Shown here: positions 44,348 through 52,055 of the stretch, one piece after another | Layout of the letters: each line of letters begins with the position of its first letter | Numbering within the stretch: the first letter of the stretch is position 1 | NCBI GenBank assembly: GCA_900316125.1 | Contig: ONBO01000004.1 | Span: 25,862 to 89,861, forward strand | Length of the DNA stretch: 64,000 nucleotides | Source of the DNA: an uncultured Bacteroidales bacterium | Lineage (GTDB): Bacteria; Bacteroidota; Bacteroidia; Bacteroidales; Paludibacteraceae | Direction of reading: 5' to 3' | Made by a program: the position numbers and the translations under genes | Notes under the pieces: model-generated | Database searches by the model: none | The model's input: only the letters and a program-made list of their open reading frames with translations | What the model was told of the DNA's origin: nothing

Positions 44348-44452
44348 TTCTGTCTATTGTGCAATAGTGTATTGATTTTATGCGATGTGTATTAAACTTT
44401 ATTGCTGCATTGTAGTCAAACAGACGAAACAAACCTTAAAAAACACCATAAT

Positions 44453-45451
44453 ATGAAGAAACTTATTTACGCTTTAATGGCGTTGGTGGCATTCCCAATC
44501 CTGTCTTATGCCGCTCCTGGTGATTTGGTGACTAATCCTGAGAAGGCATCTGCCAATGGTGAAATCACCCTTGTGTACACACCCCTTCCAAGTGAGTCTT
44601 GGATGAAAACACAGTCTACATACATTTACGTATGCCTTGAATTTAACGATAATGGTGAGTGTGAGAAAGAGAAGGCTCCATGTTCACAGTGTAATATGCC
44701 TATGTACAGATTGGTGCCTCAGAACAACGGCACACTCACATATTCAATCTCTGATCTTAAGAGCTACTTCAAAATCTCCGATACAGAGCTTGATATGGTT
44801 ACAGGTATGTTTGTTATCCTTAAGAATGAGGAATTCCAGACAACTGATAAATATGTAAAACTTTATACTAAGAAGACAAAGTCTGAGAAGTTCACTGGCA
44901 CCGTTACATTCTCTGTTACAGTTCCTGCTGGTACATCATCAGTTTATGTAACTGGTACATTTGGTCCTGAGGGCTCTGATGACTACTGGAAACACTGTGA
45001 TCCTAAGCACCAGCTCAAGAAGATTTCTGACACCAAGTTTGAGGGCACTATAAGTGGTGTTCCTGCTGACCTTCAGTACCTCTATGTATGGGGTCCACGT
45101 AATGACCAGTCAGAGTTCCGTCTTGGTCACCGTCCACTTGGTGCTAGAAATAGAGTTAATGACATTGTAGAGTACTGGGGTGACATGACACTCACAGTTA
45201 CTGTACCAAAAGGCACTCGTGAGATGTTTGTTTCAGGTACATTCAACAACTGGGGCTTCAGCCGCATGACAGATGCCGGTAACAATGTTTGGACATTCCA
45301 TGTATCTCCTAATATGCTCAAGGGTTCTGAGACTGTAGAGTATAAGTACTACTACAAGAATGACAAGGGCGCTGTAGAGCCAGGCAAGAACCGCCGTGCT
45401 ACATTTGAGGGCTTCTCAGTTCAATATGATGAGATAAAGGCTTGGAGATAA
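44453..45451 (+). CDS. Secreted protein with two glycogen-binding-like (CBM20/CBM48-type) modules
   Basis: 332 residues from ATG 44453 (MKKLIYALMAL); the upstream frame lacks a signal peptide. Signal peptide about 1-20. The N-terminal part (about 20-140) contains CxxCNMP and is unidentified. Two similar modules follow (about 148-235 and 245-315), each opening with a TVTVP-type strand followed by VTGTFG or VSGTFNNWG, the pattern of starch/glycogen-binding beta sandwiches. The secreted location and sugar binding are inferred. Own promoter and terminator, so it is made as a single-gene transcript. Confidence 0.75.
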   Translation: MKKLIYALMALVAFPILSYAAPGDLVTNPEKASANGEITLVYTPLPSESWMKTQSTYIYVCLEFNDNGECEKEKAPCSQCNMPMYRLVPQNNGTLTYSISDLKSYFKISDTELDMVTGMFVILKNEEFQTTDKYVKLYTKKTKSEKFTGTVTFSVTVPAGTSSVYVTGTFGPEGSDDYWKHCDPKHQLKKISDTKFEGTISGVPADLQYLYVWGPRNDQSEFRLGHRPLGARNRVNDIVEYWGDMTLTVTVPKGTREMFVSGTFNNWGFSRMTDAGNNVWTFHVSPNMLKGSETVEYKYYYKNDKGAVEPGKNRRATFEGFSVQYDEIKAWR

Positions 45452-45477
45452 AATTACACAAACGTTTTTAATGTTAA

Positions 45478-45518
45478 AATATTGCCCGTTTTGTTAAAAA
45501 GCGGGCAATATTTTTTTT
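45478..45518 (+). terminator. Terminator after the first carbohydrate-binding-type gene
   Basis: AATATTGCCCG and CGGGCAATATT arms around an AT-rich loop, then a long T run. Confidence 0.9.
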
Positions 45519-45536
45519 ATTTTGTAATAATTTTGT

Positions 45537-45544
45537 TACATTTG
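45537..45544 (+). promoter_or_regulatory. -7 box of the second carbohydrate-binding-type gene
   Basis: TACATTTG, exact consensus, about 65 bases before the ATG at 45610. No TTTG at the right distance; only a T run. Confidence 0.45.
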
Positions 45545-45609
45545 TGGTTGTAAATATGTGTAAAACCTTAAAAACTATAATATTAACCCTTTAAAAACTT
45601 ATTTTATTT

Positions 45610-46434
45610 ATGAAAAAACTTTTACTTCTTGCCGTAAGTATGTTGCTTACAAGTTCTCTGTTTGCTCAGTACTACATTGCCGGTGATGGTAGTGATACTA
45701 ACGGTTGGTGCTGCGGTTTGTCTTGGAAAGAGGCAGGTTGCTTGCTTGATGGTTCTGGCAATTCAAAGTCTTTTAGCCTTCAGCCTGGTACATTTAACTT
45801 TAAGGTTACTGATGGCACCTGGACTAATAACTGGGGCTTTTACAATTTAAGCACTGCTAGTACACCTGGTACCGTAGATGGCGGTGGTGGTAATGTTCAG
45901 TTTACACTTGCTGTTGCTGCTACTGTTACAGTATCTTTTGATGAGAATGCAAAAGAGATTACAGTTACCTCAACACAACCTTTTGGTCCGCTGACTATCA
46001 CATCTTGGACACTTGCTGGTGAAGCTGCTATTACTGGTATAGAATGGGATCCTTCTGCAACTGAGAATGACCTTTCTTTTGTAGGTGGAGTTTACCAAAT
46101 TACTAAGACTGGTTTGGTTATTGCTGAGGCGGGTACCTATCATTATAAGTTTGCGGCTAACCATGCATGGAGTATCAAGGAGATTCCTTCTGGCAATGCT
46201 GATCTTGAAATAGAGGCTCCTGGTACATACAAGATTGAATACTTCCTTAATCCTACTACAGAAGATTACGATGCCATTGCTACTCTTATGACTAATGCAG
46301 ATGAGGCTCAGGCAGATGCTCCTGAGGTTGTAGGTGTATTCAACCTGATTGGCCAGCCAATTTCTGCTGAGACCCCAGGTCTTAAGATATTCGTTTACTC
46401 TGATGGTACAACAGAGAAGAAGTTGGAGTTTTAA
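45610..46434 (+). CDS. Secreted protein with SusE/X25-like beta-sandwich modules and a T9SS-like tail
   Basis: 274 residues. Signal peptide about 1-19 (SSLFAQ). Two modules with the aGTYHYKFAANHAWS-type pattern known from X25 starch-binding modules of pullulanases and SusE/F-like proteins (about 20-118 and 125-222). The last 33 residues (GVFNLIGQPIS ... GTTEKKLEF) resemble type IX secretion sorting tails, which would place it on the cell surface; this tail is short and the match is by eye. No glycoside hydrolase is present. Similar context to the gene before it. Confidence 0.7.
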   Translation: MKKLLLLAVSMLLTSSLFAQYYIAGDGSDTNGWCCGLSWKEAGCLLDGSGNSKSFSLQPGTFNFKVTDGTWTNNWGFYNLSTASTPGTVDGGGGNVQFTLAVAATVTVSFDENAKEITVTSTQPFGPLTITSWTLAGEAAITGIEWDPSATENDLSFVGGVYQITKTGLVIAEAGTYHYKFAANHAWSIKEIPSGNADLEIEAPGTYKIEYFLNPTTEDYDAIATLMTNADEAQADAPEVVGVFNLIGQPISAETPGLKIFVYSDGTTEKKLEF

Positions 46435-46456
46435 TTATATATTTTTATAGAAAATC

Positions 46457-46486
46457 AAGGCGGTCTGGAAACAGACCGCCTTTTTT
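46457..46486 (+). terminator. Strong GNRA-type terminator
   Basis: GGCGGTCTG, GAAA tetraloop, CAGACCGCC, six T. Nine GC-rich base pairs. Confidence 0.95.
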
Positions 46487-46498
46487 GATTGTGATTTC

Positions 46499-46530
46499 TT
46501 TGCGTTTTCATTAAAAACTAACTATCTTTG
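46499..46530 (+). promoter_or_regulatory. Promoter of the HPr-kinase-like gene
   Basis: TTTG at 46499-46502 and TATCTTTG at 46523-46530, 20 bases apart. Only four bases (TATA) separate the box from the ATG at 46535. Confidence 0.8.
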
Positions 46531-46534
46531 TATA

Positions 46535-47377
46535 ATGCAGTGCTTCAAAATAGCGGAATTCCCGTTTGCGGTTTGCTCTAAGAGAGACGTGACGGCTGTG
46601 CTTCAAAATCTTACGCCGTTTGTGTGTGATGAATTGGAGGAGCGGAATCTGCTGTTTACAGTGACGCTTGACAGTGAGGTGAGCGGTAGCCGCACTGTGA
46701 TATATCAGTCTGATGAGTTTGATTTTACCATAGGCAGGGCAGGAGAACTTTATAGCATTGAGTTCATTGATATGGGGAGCGGAACACGCTACATTATGGA
46801 GTTTGGCTCAGATTTTAAGGCTTTCAGGTGCAATATGCCCTCTGACGCTCTTTCACCTGTGCTTGACAATATGCTTATGCTTGCCTACACATTTGCTATA
46901 AGTGGCAGTGAGGCGCTGCTAATTCACTCATCGGTGGTGGTAGTGGAGAACAAAGCTTATATGTTCCTAGGCAAGAGCGGCACGGGCAAGAGTACTCATG
47001 CGGGGCTGTGGCTGAAGAATATTGAGGGGGCGGTGCATCTTAATGATGATAACCCTGTGCTGAAGTTTAAGGATGGCAAGGCTTATGCGTGTGGCACGGC
47101 ATGGAGCGGCAAGGGTAGGATTTTCAAGAATGATATGTATGAGGTGGGTGGAATTGTAAGGCTTGCGCAGGCTCCGTATAACAGAATGGAGCGCAGGAGC
47201 GGTGCTAAGGCGTTTGCTCTTGTCTACACATCGTGTTCAAAGCTGCCTTGGAGTGAGCAGTGCATGGCCTCTGTATGCTCCACGCTTGGCAAGATTGTGG
47301 CTGTGGCGCCTGTATATTACCTGGAGTGCCTGCCAGATGACGCGGCGGCTCTTCTATCTTATAATACTATGAAATAA
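46535..47377 (+). CDS. HPr kinase-like P-loop protein
   Basis: 280 residues. A beta-rich N-terminal half (about 1-125) precedes a P-loop domain: Walker A GKSGTGKSTHAGLW near 145-158, HLNDDNPVL near 168, and GTAWSGKG near 190. This is the HprK-like kinase type found beside RiPP or lasso-peptide genes in other phyla, where it can phosphorylate a peptide. Here no precursor peptide, cyclase or PqqD protein is seen nearby. A peptidase-like gene follows after 3 bases. The promoter sits four bases before the ATG, so translation is probably leaderless. Confidence 0.75.
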   Translation: MQCFKIAEFPFAVCSKRDVTAVLQNLTPFVCDELEERNLLFTVTLDSEVSGSRTVIYQSDEFDFTIGRAGELYSIEFIDMGSGTRYIMEFGSDFKAFRCNMPSDALSPVLDNMLMLAYTFAISGSEALLIHSSVVVVENKAYMFLGKSGTGKSTHAGLWLKNIEGAVHLNDDNPVLKFKDGKAYACGTAWSGKGRIFKNDMYEVGGIVRLAQAPYNRMERRSGAKAFALVYTSCSKLPWSEQCMASVCSTLGKIVAVAPVYYLECLPDDAAALLSYNTMK

Positions 47378-47380
47378 ATT

Positions 47381-47818
47381 ATGATAGTTCCCAATGACAT
47401 TCTATTCTCTAACGTAAGAGAGTATATTAAAGCGGGCAAGGAGGTAATGGTTACCGCCAAAGGCAACAGTATGCTCCCGTTCATACGCACCGGCGATGTG
47501 GTCACGCTCTGCAAGGCTCACCGTCTGCGCACAGGCATGGTGGTTCTGGTAGAGCCGTCAGATGGCGTGTATATTCTGCATCGTATCGTTAAACTGAATG
47601 AGCAGGACATGGTTCTCTACGGCGATGGCAACCTCGGCACTAAGGAGGTTGTGCCTTACACAAGTGTGGTGGCGGTGGTGAAATCTGTGCATCGGGGTGG
47701 AAAACAGATATTCTATGGCTCATGGAACTGGAAGCTCAGGAACTTTTTTTGGCCTAAAAACAAGTTTTTGAGAAAATATAGCCTTAAAATTTATAGGAAA
47801 ACTCAGAAAAAGAGTTAA
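47381..47818 (+). CDS. S24/S26-like peptidase
   Basis: 145 residues. The Ser-containing motif GNSMLPFIRTGDVV near 27-40 and the later VYILHRIV near 63-70 follow the S24/S26 layout, with GDGNLGTKE close behind. A basic C-terminal tail (RNFFWPKNKFLRKY) and no clear membrane helix. Typical companions are the HprK-like kinase (3 bases upstream). Substrate unknown. It could be a processing peptidase or a degenerate relative; a catalytic Lys is not identified with certainty. Confidence 0.75.
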   Translation: MIVPNDILFSNVREYIKAGKEVMVTAKGNSMLPFIRTGDVVTLCKAHRLRTGMVVLVEPSDGVYILHRIVKLNEQDMVLYGDGNLGTKEVVPYTSVVAVVKSVHRGGKQIFYGSWNWKLRNFFWPKNKFLRKYSLKIYRKTQKKS

Positions 47819-47857
47819 ATTTGTATTTCAATATTAACCCAAAATTAAAAAATCATT

Positions 47858-48835
47858 ATGGAAAAGCCGTATGTAGTGGGCATCGATATAGGTGGCCAGA
47901 CCGCAAAAATCGGGCTTGTAGATGCCCGTGGTAATGTTCTTGTTCAAACTGCTATTAAGAGCAATGACACTGAAGATTACAAGGCGTTCATTAAAACTCT
48001 GTGTGACGCTGTTATTCGTCTTATTGGCAAGGAGTATTCTCTTAGTGAAATCAGGGGCATAGGTGTGGGCGCGCCTAACGCAAACTACTATAAAGGAACC
48101 ATTGAGGGCGCTGTAAACCTTACATGGGGTGGCGCTAACCAGGTTATTCCTTTCTCTGAGTATATGAGCAAGACTATCGGTCTGCCTGTTAAACTTACCA
48201 ACGATGCTAACGCTGCTGCTCTTGGTGAGATGACATACGGTGTGGCTCGTGGTATGAAGGATTTTATAATGATTACTCTTGGAACCGGTGTTGGTTCTGG
48301 TATCATTGTGAACGGTAACCTTCTCTACGGTCACGATTCAAACGCTGGTGAACTTGGCCACGTAACTATGGTCCGTCAGAACGGACGTCTTTGCGGTTGC
48401 GGCAAGGCTGGCTGTCTGGAGGCATACTGCTCTGCAACTGGTGTGGCTCGTACAGCTCGTGAAATGCTTGAGGCTACTGACCGTAAGAGCGTACTGCGTA
48501 ACCTGCCACCAGAGACCATCACATCAAAGGATGTGTTTGAGGCTGCTGTTGAGGGCGACGCTCTTGCAAAAGATATTTTTGAGTTCACAGGCAATATGCT
48601 TGGTGCTGCTCTTGCTGACTTTGTGGTATTCTCATCACCTGAGGCTATAGTTCTCTTTGGCGGTCTTACCCGCAGTGGTGATTTGCTTATGAAACCAGTG
48701 GTTGAGAGCTTGAACAAGAATGTAATGCCTCGCTGGAAAAATAAGATTAAGGTTCTATTCTCTCAGCTCAAGGAGTCAGATGCCGCCATTCTTGGCGCCA
48801 GCGCACTGGCTTGGGAGCTTGGTAGTGAAGGGTGA
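47858..48835 (+). CDS. ROK-family sugar kinase, glucokinase-like
   Basis: 325 residues. N-terminal ATP motif GIDIGGQTAKIGLVD near 7-20, sugar-binding LTNDANAAALGE near 112-124, GTGVGSGIIVNG near 140-150, the zinc motif CGCGKAGCLEAYCS near 178-191 and a C-terminal FGGLTRSGD. ROK proteins phosphorylate glucose, N-acetyl sugars or act as regulators; the intact catalytic Asp and absence of an HTH point to a kinase. Lies 39 bases after the S24/S26 gene. Ends 11 bases from the 3' end of the convergent tRNA-Arg. Confidence 0.9.
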   Translation: MEKPYVVGIDIGGQTAKIGLVDARGNVLVQTAIKSNDTEDYKAFIKTLCDAVIRLIGKEYSLSEIRGIGVGAPNANYYKGTIEGAVNLTWGGANQVIPFSEYMSKTIGLPVKLTNDANAAALGEMTYGVARGMKDFIMITLGTGVGSGIIVNGNLLYGHDSNAGELGHVTMVRQNGRLCGCGKAGCLEAYCSATGVARTAREMLEATDRKSVLRNLPPETITSKDVFEAAVEGDALAKDIFEFTGNMLGAALADFVVFSSPEAIVLFGGLTRSGDLLMKPVVESLNKNVMPRWKNKIKVLFSQLKESDAAILGASALAWELGSEG

Positions 48836-48846
48836 TATTTTTATTG

Positions 48847-48918
48847 TGAGCCTATGGGGGGTCGAACCCCAATCGAAGGAACCGGAATCCTTTATTCTAT
48901 CCATTGAACTATAGGCCC
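48847..48918 (-). tRNA. tRNA-Arg (anticodon CCG)
   Basis: 72 bases on the minus strand. Acceptor GGGCCTA with TAGGCTC, D arm around TCAATGGATAGA, anticodon stem AAGGA/TCCTT with loop TTCCGGT giving CCG, T arm with GTTCGAC. Discriminator A, no encoded CCA. Its 5' end lies two bases after a strong hairpin (48921-48953) between it and asnA. Confidence 0.93.
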
Positions 48919-48920
48919 TT

Positions 48921-48955
48921 AAAAATCTGAGAACTATATGTTCTCAGATTTTTTT
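48921..48955. terminator. Bidirectional terminator between tRNA-Arg and asnA
   Basis: AAAAATCTGAGAAC, TATAT loop, GTTCTCAGATTTTT: 14 perfect pairs with T on both sides. Terminates asnA on the minus strand and could stop read-through from the ROK gene on the plus strand. Confidence 0.85.
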
Positions 48956-48992
48956 ATGTATATTGCCTGACGGCAATGAATGAATTTAAACA

Positions 48993-49940
48993 TTATAGTA
49001 AAGTAATCCCTGCCTCTTTGCAGCGTGCCCGCATATCCTCACTCCAGATGCTTGACTGGATTTCTCCTACGTGAGCGCGGTGGAGCAGGAACATGCAGAG
49101 ACGTGACTGGCCAATACCGCCGCCTATTGACAGTGGCAGTGTGCCGTCCATAAGACGCTTGTGGTAGTAGAACTCCAGACGACTCTCCTGGTTGGTGAGC
49201 TTGAGCTGGCGCAGCAGCGCCTCTTTGTTTACACGTATACCCATGCTTGAGAGCTCGAGCGCCTGGTTAAGTACAGGATTCCAAACCATGATATCGCCGT
49301 TGAGACCCTTGAACCCAAGAGAGTTAGGCGTGGTCCAGTCATCATAATCAGGAGCACGGCCGTCATGCTTCTCACCATTAGAGAGCTCGCCGCCGATACC
49401 CATAATGAATACGGCTCCGTATTTCTTGGCAATAAGGCTTTCACGCTCCTTGACGGTTTTGTCTGGGTAGAGGTCAAGCAGCTCCTGTGAACTGATAAAG
49501 TGAACGGTCTTCTTAAGGAACTCTATGTTGTAGTCATTCTCATCTATAACCATTTCCCAGTCCCACTGGTCAACGTATAGAGAATGTATGTTGTCAAGCT
49601 CCTCATCGGCGCGAATGGCGTTCATATCAGTGTAAAGGCCGTAGTGGCGCTCAATCTTGTAGTCAGCAAGCATCATGCGTTTCCACTTGGCAAGAGAGTG
49701 AACCACTTCCGCCTCCGCCTCGTTCATATCCTTAATGTGGAATGTTACAGGGCGCTCAATGCCGTTAAGGTCATCATTTATACCCATGCCCTTTAATACA
49801 AACAGCGGTGCGGTTACTCTGCGCAGTCTAAGCTCCGATGCAAAGTCCTGCTGGAAAAAATCCTTTAGATATTTAATAGCAAACTCAGTCTGCTTCAAAT
49901 CCAGAATCGGATCGTAATTTTTGGGAATAATTAAAGCCAT
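48993..49940 (-). CDS. asnA: Aspartate-ammonia ligase (AsnA) with an internal deletion
   Basis: 315 residues. Class II synthetase-like fold; motifs LRLRRVTAPLFV, HSLAKWKR, YVDQWDWE, GRAPDYDDW and the terminal SIGGGIGQSRLCM are intact. Relative to E. coli AsnA (330) and Bacteroides AsnA (345), about 28 residues are missing between FLKKTV (146) and HFISSQEL (147), a helical segment; the frame is kept. Makes asparagine from aspartate, ammonia and ATP. The gap may be real or come from assembly. It follows the structured element at 49968-50110 by 27 bases. Confidence 0.88.
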   Translation of the reverse strand: MALIIPKNYDPILDLKQTEFAIKYLKDFFQQDFASELRLRRVTAPLFVLKGMGINDDLNGIERPVTFHIKDMNEAEAEVVHSLAKWKRMMLADYKIERHYGLYTDMNAIRADEELDNIHSLYVDQWDWEMVIDENDYNIEFLKKTVHFISSQELLDLYPDKTVKERESLIAKKYGAVFIMGIGGELSNGEKHDGRAPDYDDWTTPNSLGFKGLNGDIMVWNPVLNQALELSSMGIRVNKEALLRQLKLTNQESRLEFYYHKRLMDGTLPLSIGGGIGQSRLCMFLLHRAHVGEIQSSIWSEDMRARCKEAGITLL

Positions 49941-49967
49941 ATTGTATTAGTTAAAATTTGTAAGTTG

Positions 49968-50110
49968 AATGGAATATCTGTTACATAAATAAGCGTCTCC
50001 ACCCGCGGAGACGTATAGCGGGAGGGACCCATAGGGTCACAGACCCGTATGGGAGGGCCGAAGCCCCCTCACAGAGGGGCTGAGTCTTATGATGTAACAG
50101 ATATTCCATT
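49968..50110. repeat. 143-bp structured inverted-repeat element (MITE or structured RNA candidate)
   Basis: A perfect 19-bp closing stem (AATGGAATATCTGTTACAT at 49968-49986 and its complement at 50092-50110), extended by ATAAG/CTTAT, encloses three hairpins: CGTCTCC/GGAGACG (49994-50013), CCCATAGGGT/ACCC-G-TATGGG (50028-50053) and CCCCTC/GAGGGG (50065-50079). The GC-rich core contrasts with its AT-rich ends. Its right end touches the glmM stop codon; its left end is 27 bases before the asnA start. No target-site duplication is apparent. Confidence 0.7.
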
Positions 50111-51483
50111 TAATTAAGTAATTTAATTATTTCCGCCCCAAGCGCCTCTGCCTTCTCCATTGTGGAGGCCTCAGAGTAGATGCGGATGATAGGCTCAGTG
50201 TTTGACTTACGCAGATGAACCCAGCCGTCAGCAAAGTCAATCTTAACGCCGTCAATATCGTTGATATTCTCGTTTTTGTAAATCTCCTTCACCTTTGCAA
50301 GGATAGCATCAACATCAGTGCCAGGCTGCAAATCCACGCGGTTCTTGGCAATGAAGTAGGGTGGATATGTGGCGCGTAGCTCAGATACCTTCATCTTCTT
50401 GTGTGCCAGGTGGCTCAGGAAGAGAGCTATGCCCACAAGAGCGTCACGGCCGTAGTGGCTTTCAGGGTAGATGACACCGCCGTTGCCCTCGCCGCCTATA
50501 ACAGCGTTAGTCTCCTTCATCTTGGTAACCACGTTAACCTCACCAACAGCAGCCGCATTGTACTCTCCGCCATGGGCAAGTGTGACATCACGCAGCGCGC
50601 GTGTGGAACTAAGATTTGAGACAGTGTTGCCAGGAGTGTGGCTCAATACGTAATCAGCCACAGTTACAAGAGTGTACTCCTCACCGTACATGCGTCCGTC
50701 CTCACAAATCATGGCAAGACGGTCAACATCGGGGTCAACAACAAACGCTACATCATAGCCGCCGCCTTTCATAAGGTTCATAATATCACCAAGGTTCTTT
50801 TCAAGCGGTTCAGGATTGTGCTGGAAATCACCAGTAGGCTCGCCGTAGAGAGTCTTAACTGTCTTAACACCAAGACGCTCAAGCAGTTTAGGCAGGATAA
50901 TGCCACCCACTGAGTTCACAGTGTCAAGAGCCACCTTGAAGTTTGCGTTTTTGATAGCCTCTGCATCCACAAGTTTGAGAGAGAGCACGTTATCTATGTG
51001 GCGGTCTGTATAGTCTTTTTCTGTAACCTTGCCAAGCTCAGTAACCTCTGCAAAGGTGAACTCCTCAGCCTCTGCAATTCTGAGTACCTCCTCACCTTCA
51101 GCTTTGTTGAGGAACTCACCGTTCTCATTAAGGAGCTTCAGGGCGTTCCACTGCTTAGGGTTGTGGCTTGCTGTTAGGATAATGCCACCGGCGGCACCCT
51201 CCATGGTAACAGCCAACTCAGTGGTTGGAGTGGTGGCCAGGCCTATGTCTGTTACGTCAAAACCCATTGACTGCAGTGTGCCAACCACAAGTTTCTGCAC
51301 CATTGAGCCAGACATACGGGCGTCACGTCCCACAACTATTGTGTTAGAGCCGTTCTTTGATATCTTGCGTATCAGGGTGGAGTAGGCTGCTGTGAATTTT
51401 ACAATGTCAACAGGGCTTAGGCCGTCACCCACGTTCCCGCCTATAGTGCCTCTTATTCCTGAAATTGATTTTATTAATGACAT
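50110..51483 (-). CDS. glmM: Phosphoglucosamine mutase
   Basis: 457 residues. The phosphoserine motif TASHNPKQWN near 98-107, metal loop DPDVDRLAM near 243, sugar-binding GGEGNGGVIYPE near 322 and phosphate-binding RKSNTEPIIRIY near 430 are all intact. Converts glucosamine-6-P to glucosamine-1-P for peptidoglycan and LPS. GISGIRGTIGG opens the protein, as in Bacteroidota homologs. Fourteen bases separate it from the DUF4827 gene. The stop codon coincides with one end of the structured element. Confidence 0.93.
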   Translation of the reverse strand: MSLIKSISGIRGTIGGNVGDGLSPVDIVKFTAAYSTLIRKISKNGSNTIVVGRDARMSGSMVQKLVVGTLQSMGFDVTDIGLATTPTTELAVTMEGAAGGIILTASHNPKQWNALKLLNENGEFLNKAEGEEVLRIAEAEEFTFAEVTELGKVTEKDYTDRHIDNVLSLKLVDAEAIKNANFKVALDTVNSVGGIILPKLLERLGVKTVKTLYGEPTGDFQHNPEPLEKNLGDIMNLMKGGGYDVAFVVDPDVDRLAMICEDGRMYGEEYTLVTVADYVLSHTPGNTVSNLSSTRALRDVTLAHGGEYNAAAVGEVNVVTKMKETNAVIGGEGNGGVIYPESHYGRDALVGIALFLSHLAHKKMKVSELRATYPPYFIAKNRVDLQPGTDVDAILAKVKEIYKNENINDIDGVKIDFADGWVHLRKSNTEPIIRIYSEASTMEKAEALGAEIIKLLN

Positions 51484-51497
51484 TATGTTAAAAGTTT

Positions 51498-52055
51498 TTA
51501 GTTGTTACTTACTGTGAAACTCACCACATTTACTTTCTGTGCGTAGACTTCTTTCTGCTGATTCTCCGTGCCAATGGTGGACTCTATAATCATCTCACAC
51601 TCACCATCATGGCGCATGAAAGGAATTGCGTCATTCCAGCCTATGCAAGGAGCGGTACCGTTCTTTGTGTAAACAAAGTATTCACCCTCACGAGACTTCA
51701 GATTGTCAAATACCGGAGTCTGATCATTAGGAAGGTCATACATTATGTAACGCATGACAAGGGTCTTGCCTGTGGTGGCAACAGCCTTTTTACGGTCTCT
51801 TTTTGTTATACGCACGTATGCGCCTCTATAGGTCTTGAAATAGAAATTCTCAGGCCATGGAGCCTGCAGTGTGTCACAAAGAAGAGAGTCTGTGGATACC
51901 TGTATGTTATGGTCCTTCAGGTAATTTGAAATCACCGCCTTCTCCTCCTTTCTCTTCTTAGCGTAGGAGTTCACCTTACATGATGTAAGCAACGATGAAA
52001 GCATGAATGCTGAAATCAGCACCCCTACTATTAATATGATTTTTGACTGTTTCAT
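51498..52055 (-). CDS. DUF4827 lipoprotein
   Basis: 185 residues. Signal peptide with lipobox SLLTSC (Cys at about residue 26), then a domain of beta strands (about 55-180). The DUF4827 family is confined to Bacteroidota and its function is unknown; several members are found next to FKBP-type isomerases, as here. Its first codons overlap the end of the FKBP gene by 4 bases, so the two are co-translated. Confidence 0.85.
   Translation of the reverse strand: MKQSKIILIVGVLISAFMLSSLLTSCKVNSYAKKRKEEKAVISNYLKDHNIQVSTDSLLCDTLQAPWPENFYFKTYRGAYVRITKRDRKKAVATTGKTLVMRYIMYDLPNDQTPVFDNLKSREGEYFVYTKNGTAPCIGWNDAIPFMRHDGECEMIIESTIGTENQQKEVYAQKVNVVSFTVSNN

Noticed and set aside
47834..48334. Minus-strand frame opposite the ROK kinase
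   Set aside because: Shadow of a gene with all ROK motifs; the antisense product has no domain.
49968..50110. tRNA-like gene in the structured element
   Set aside because: The hairpin sizes and the lack of T-loop and anticodon sequences do not fit a tRNA.
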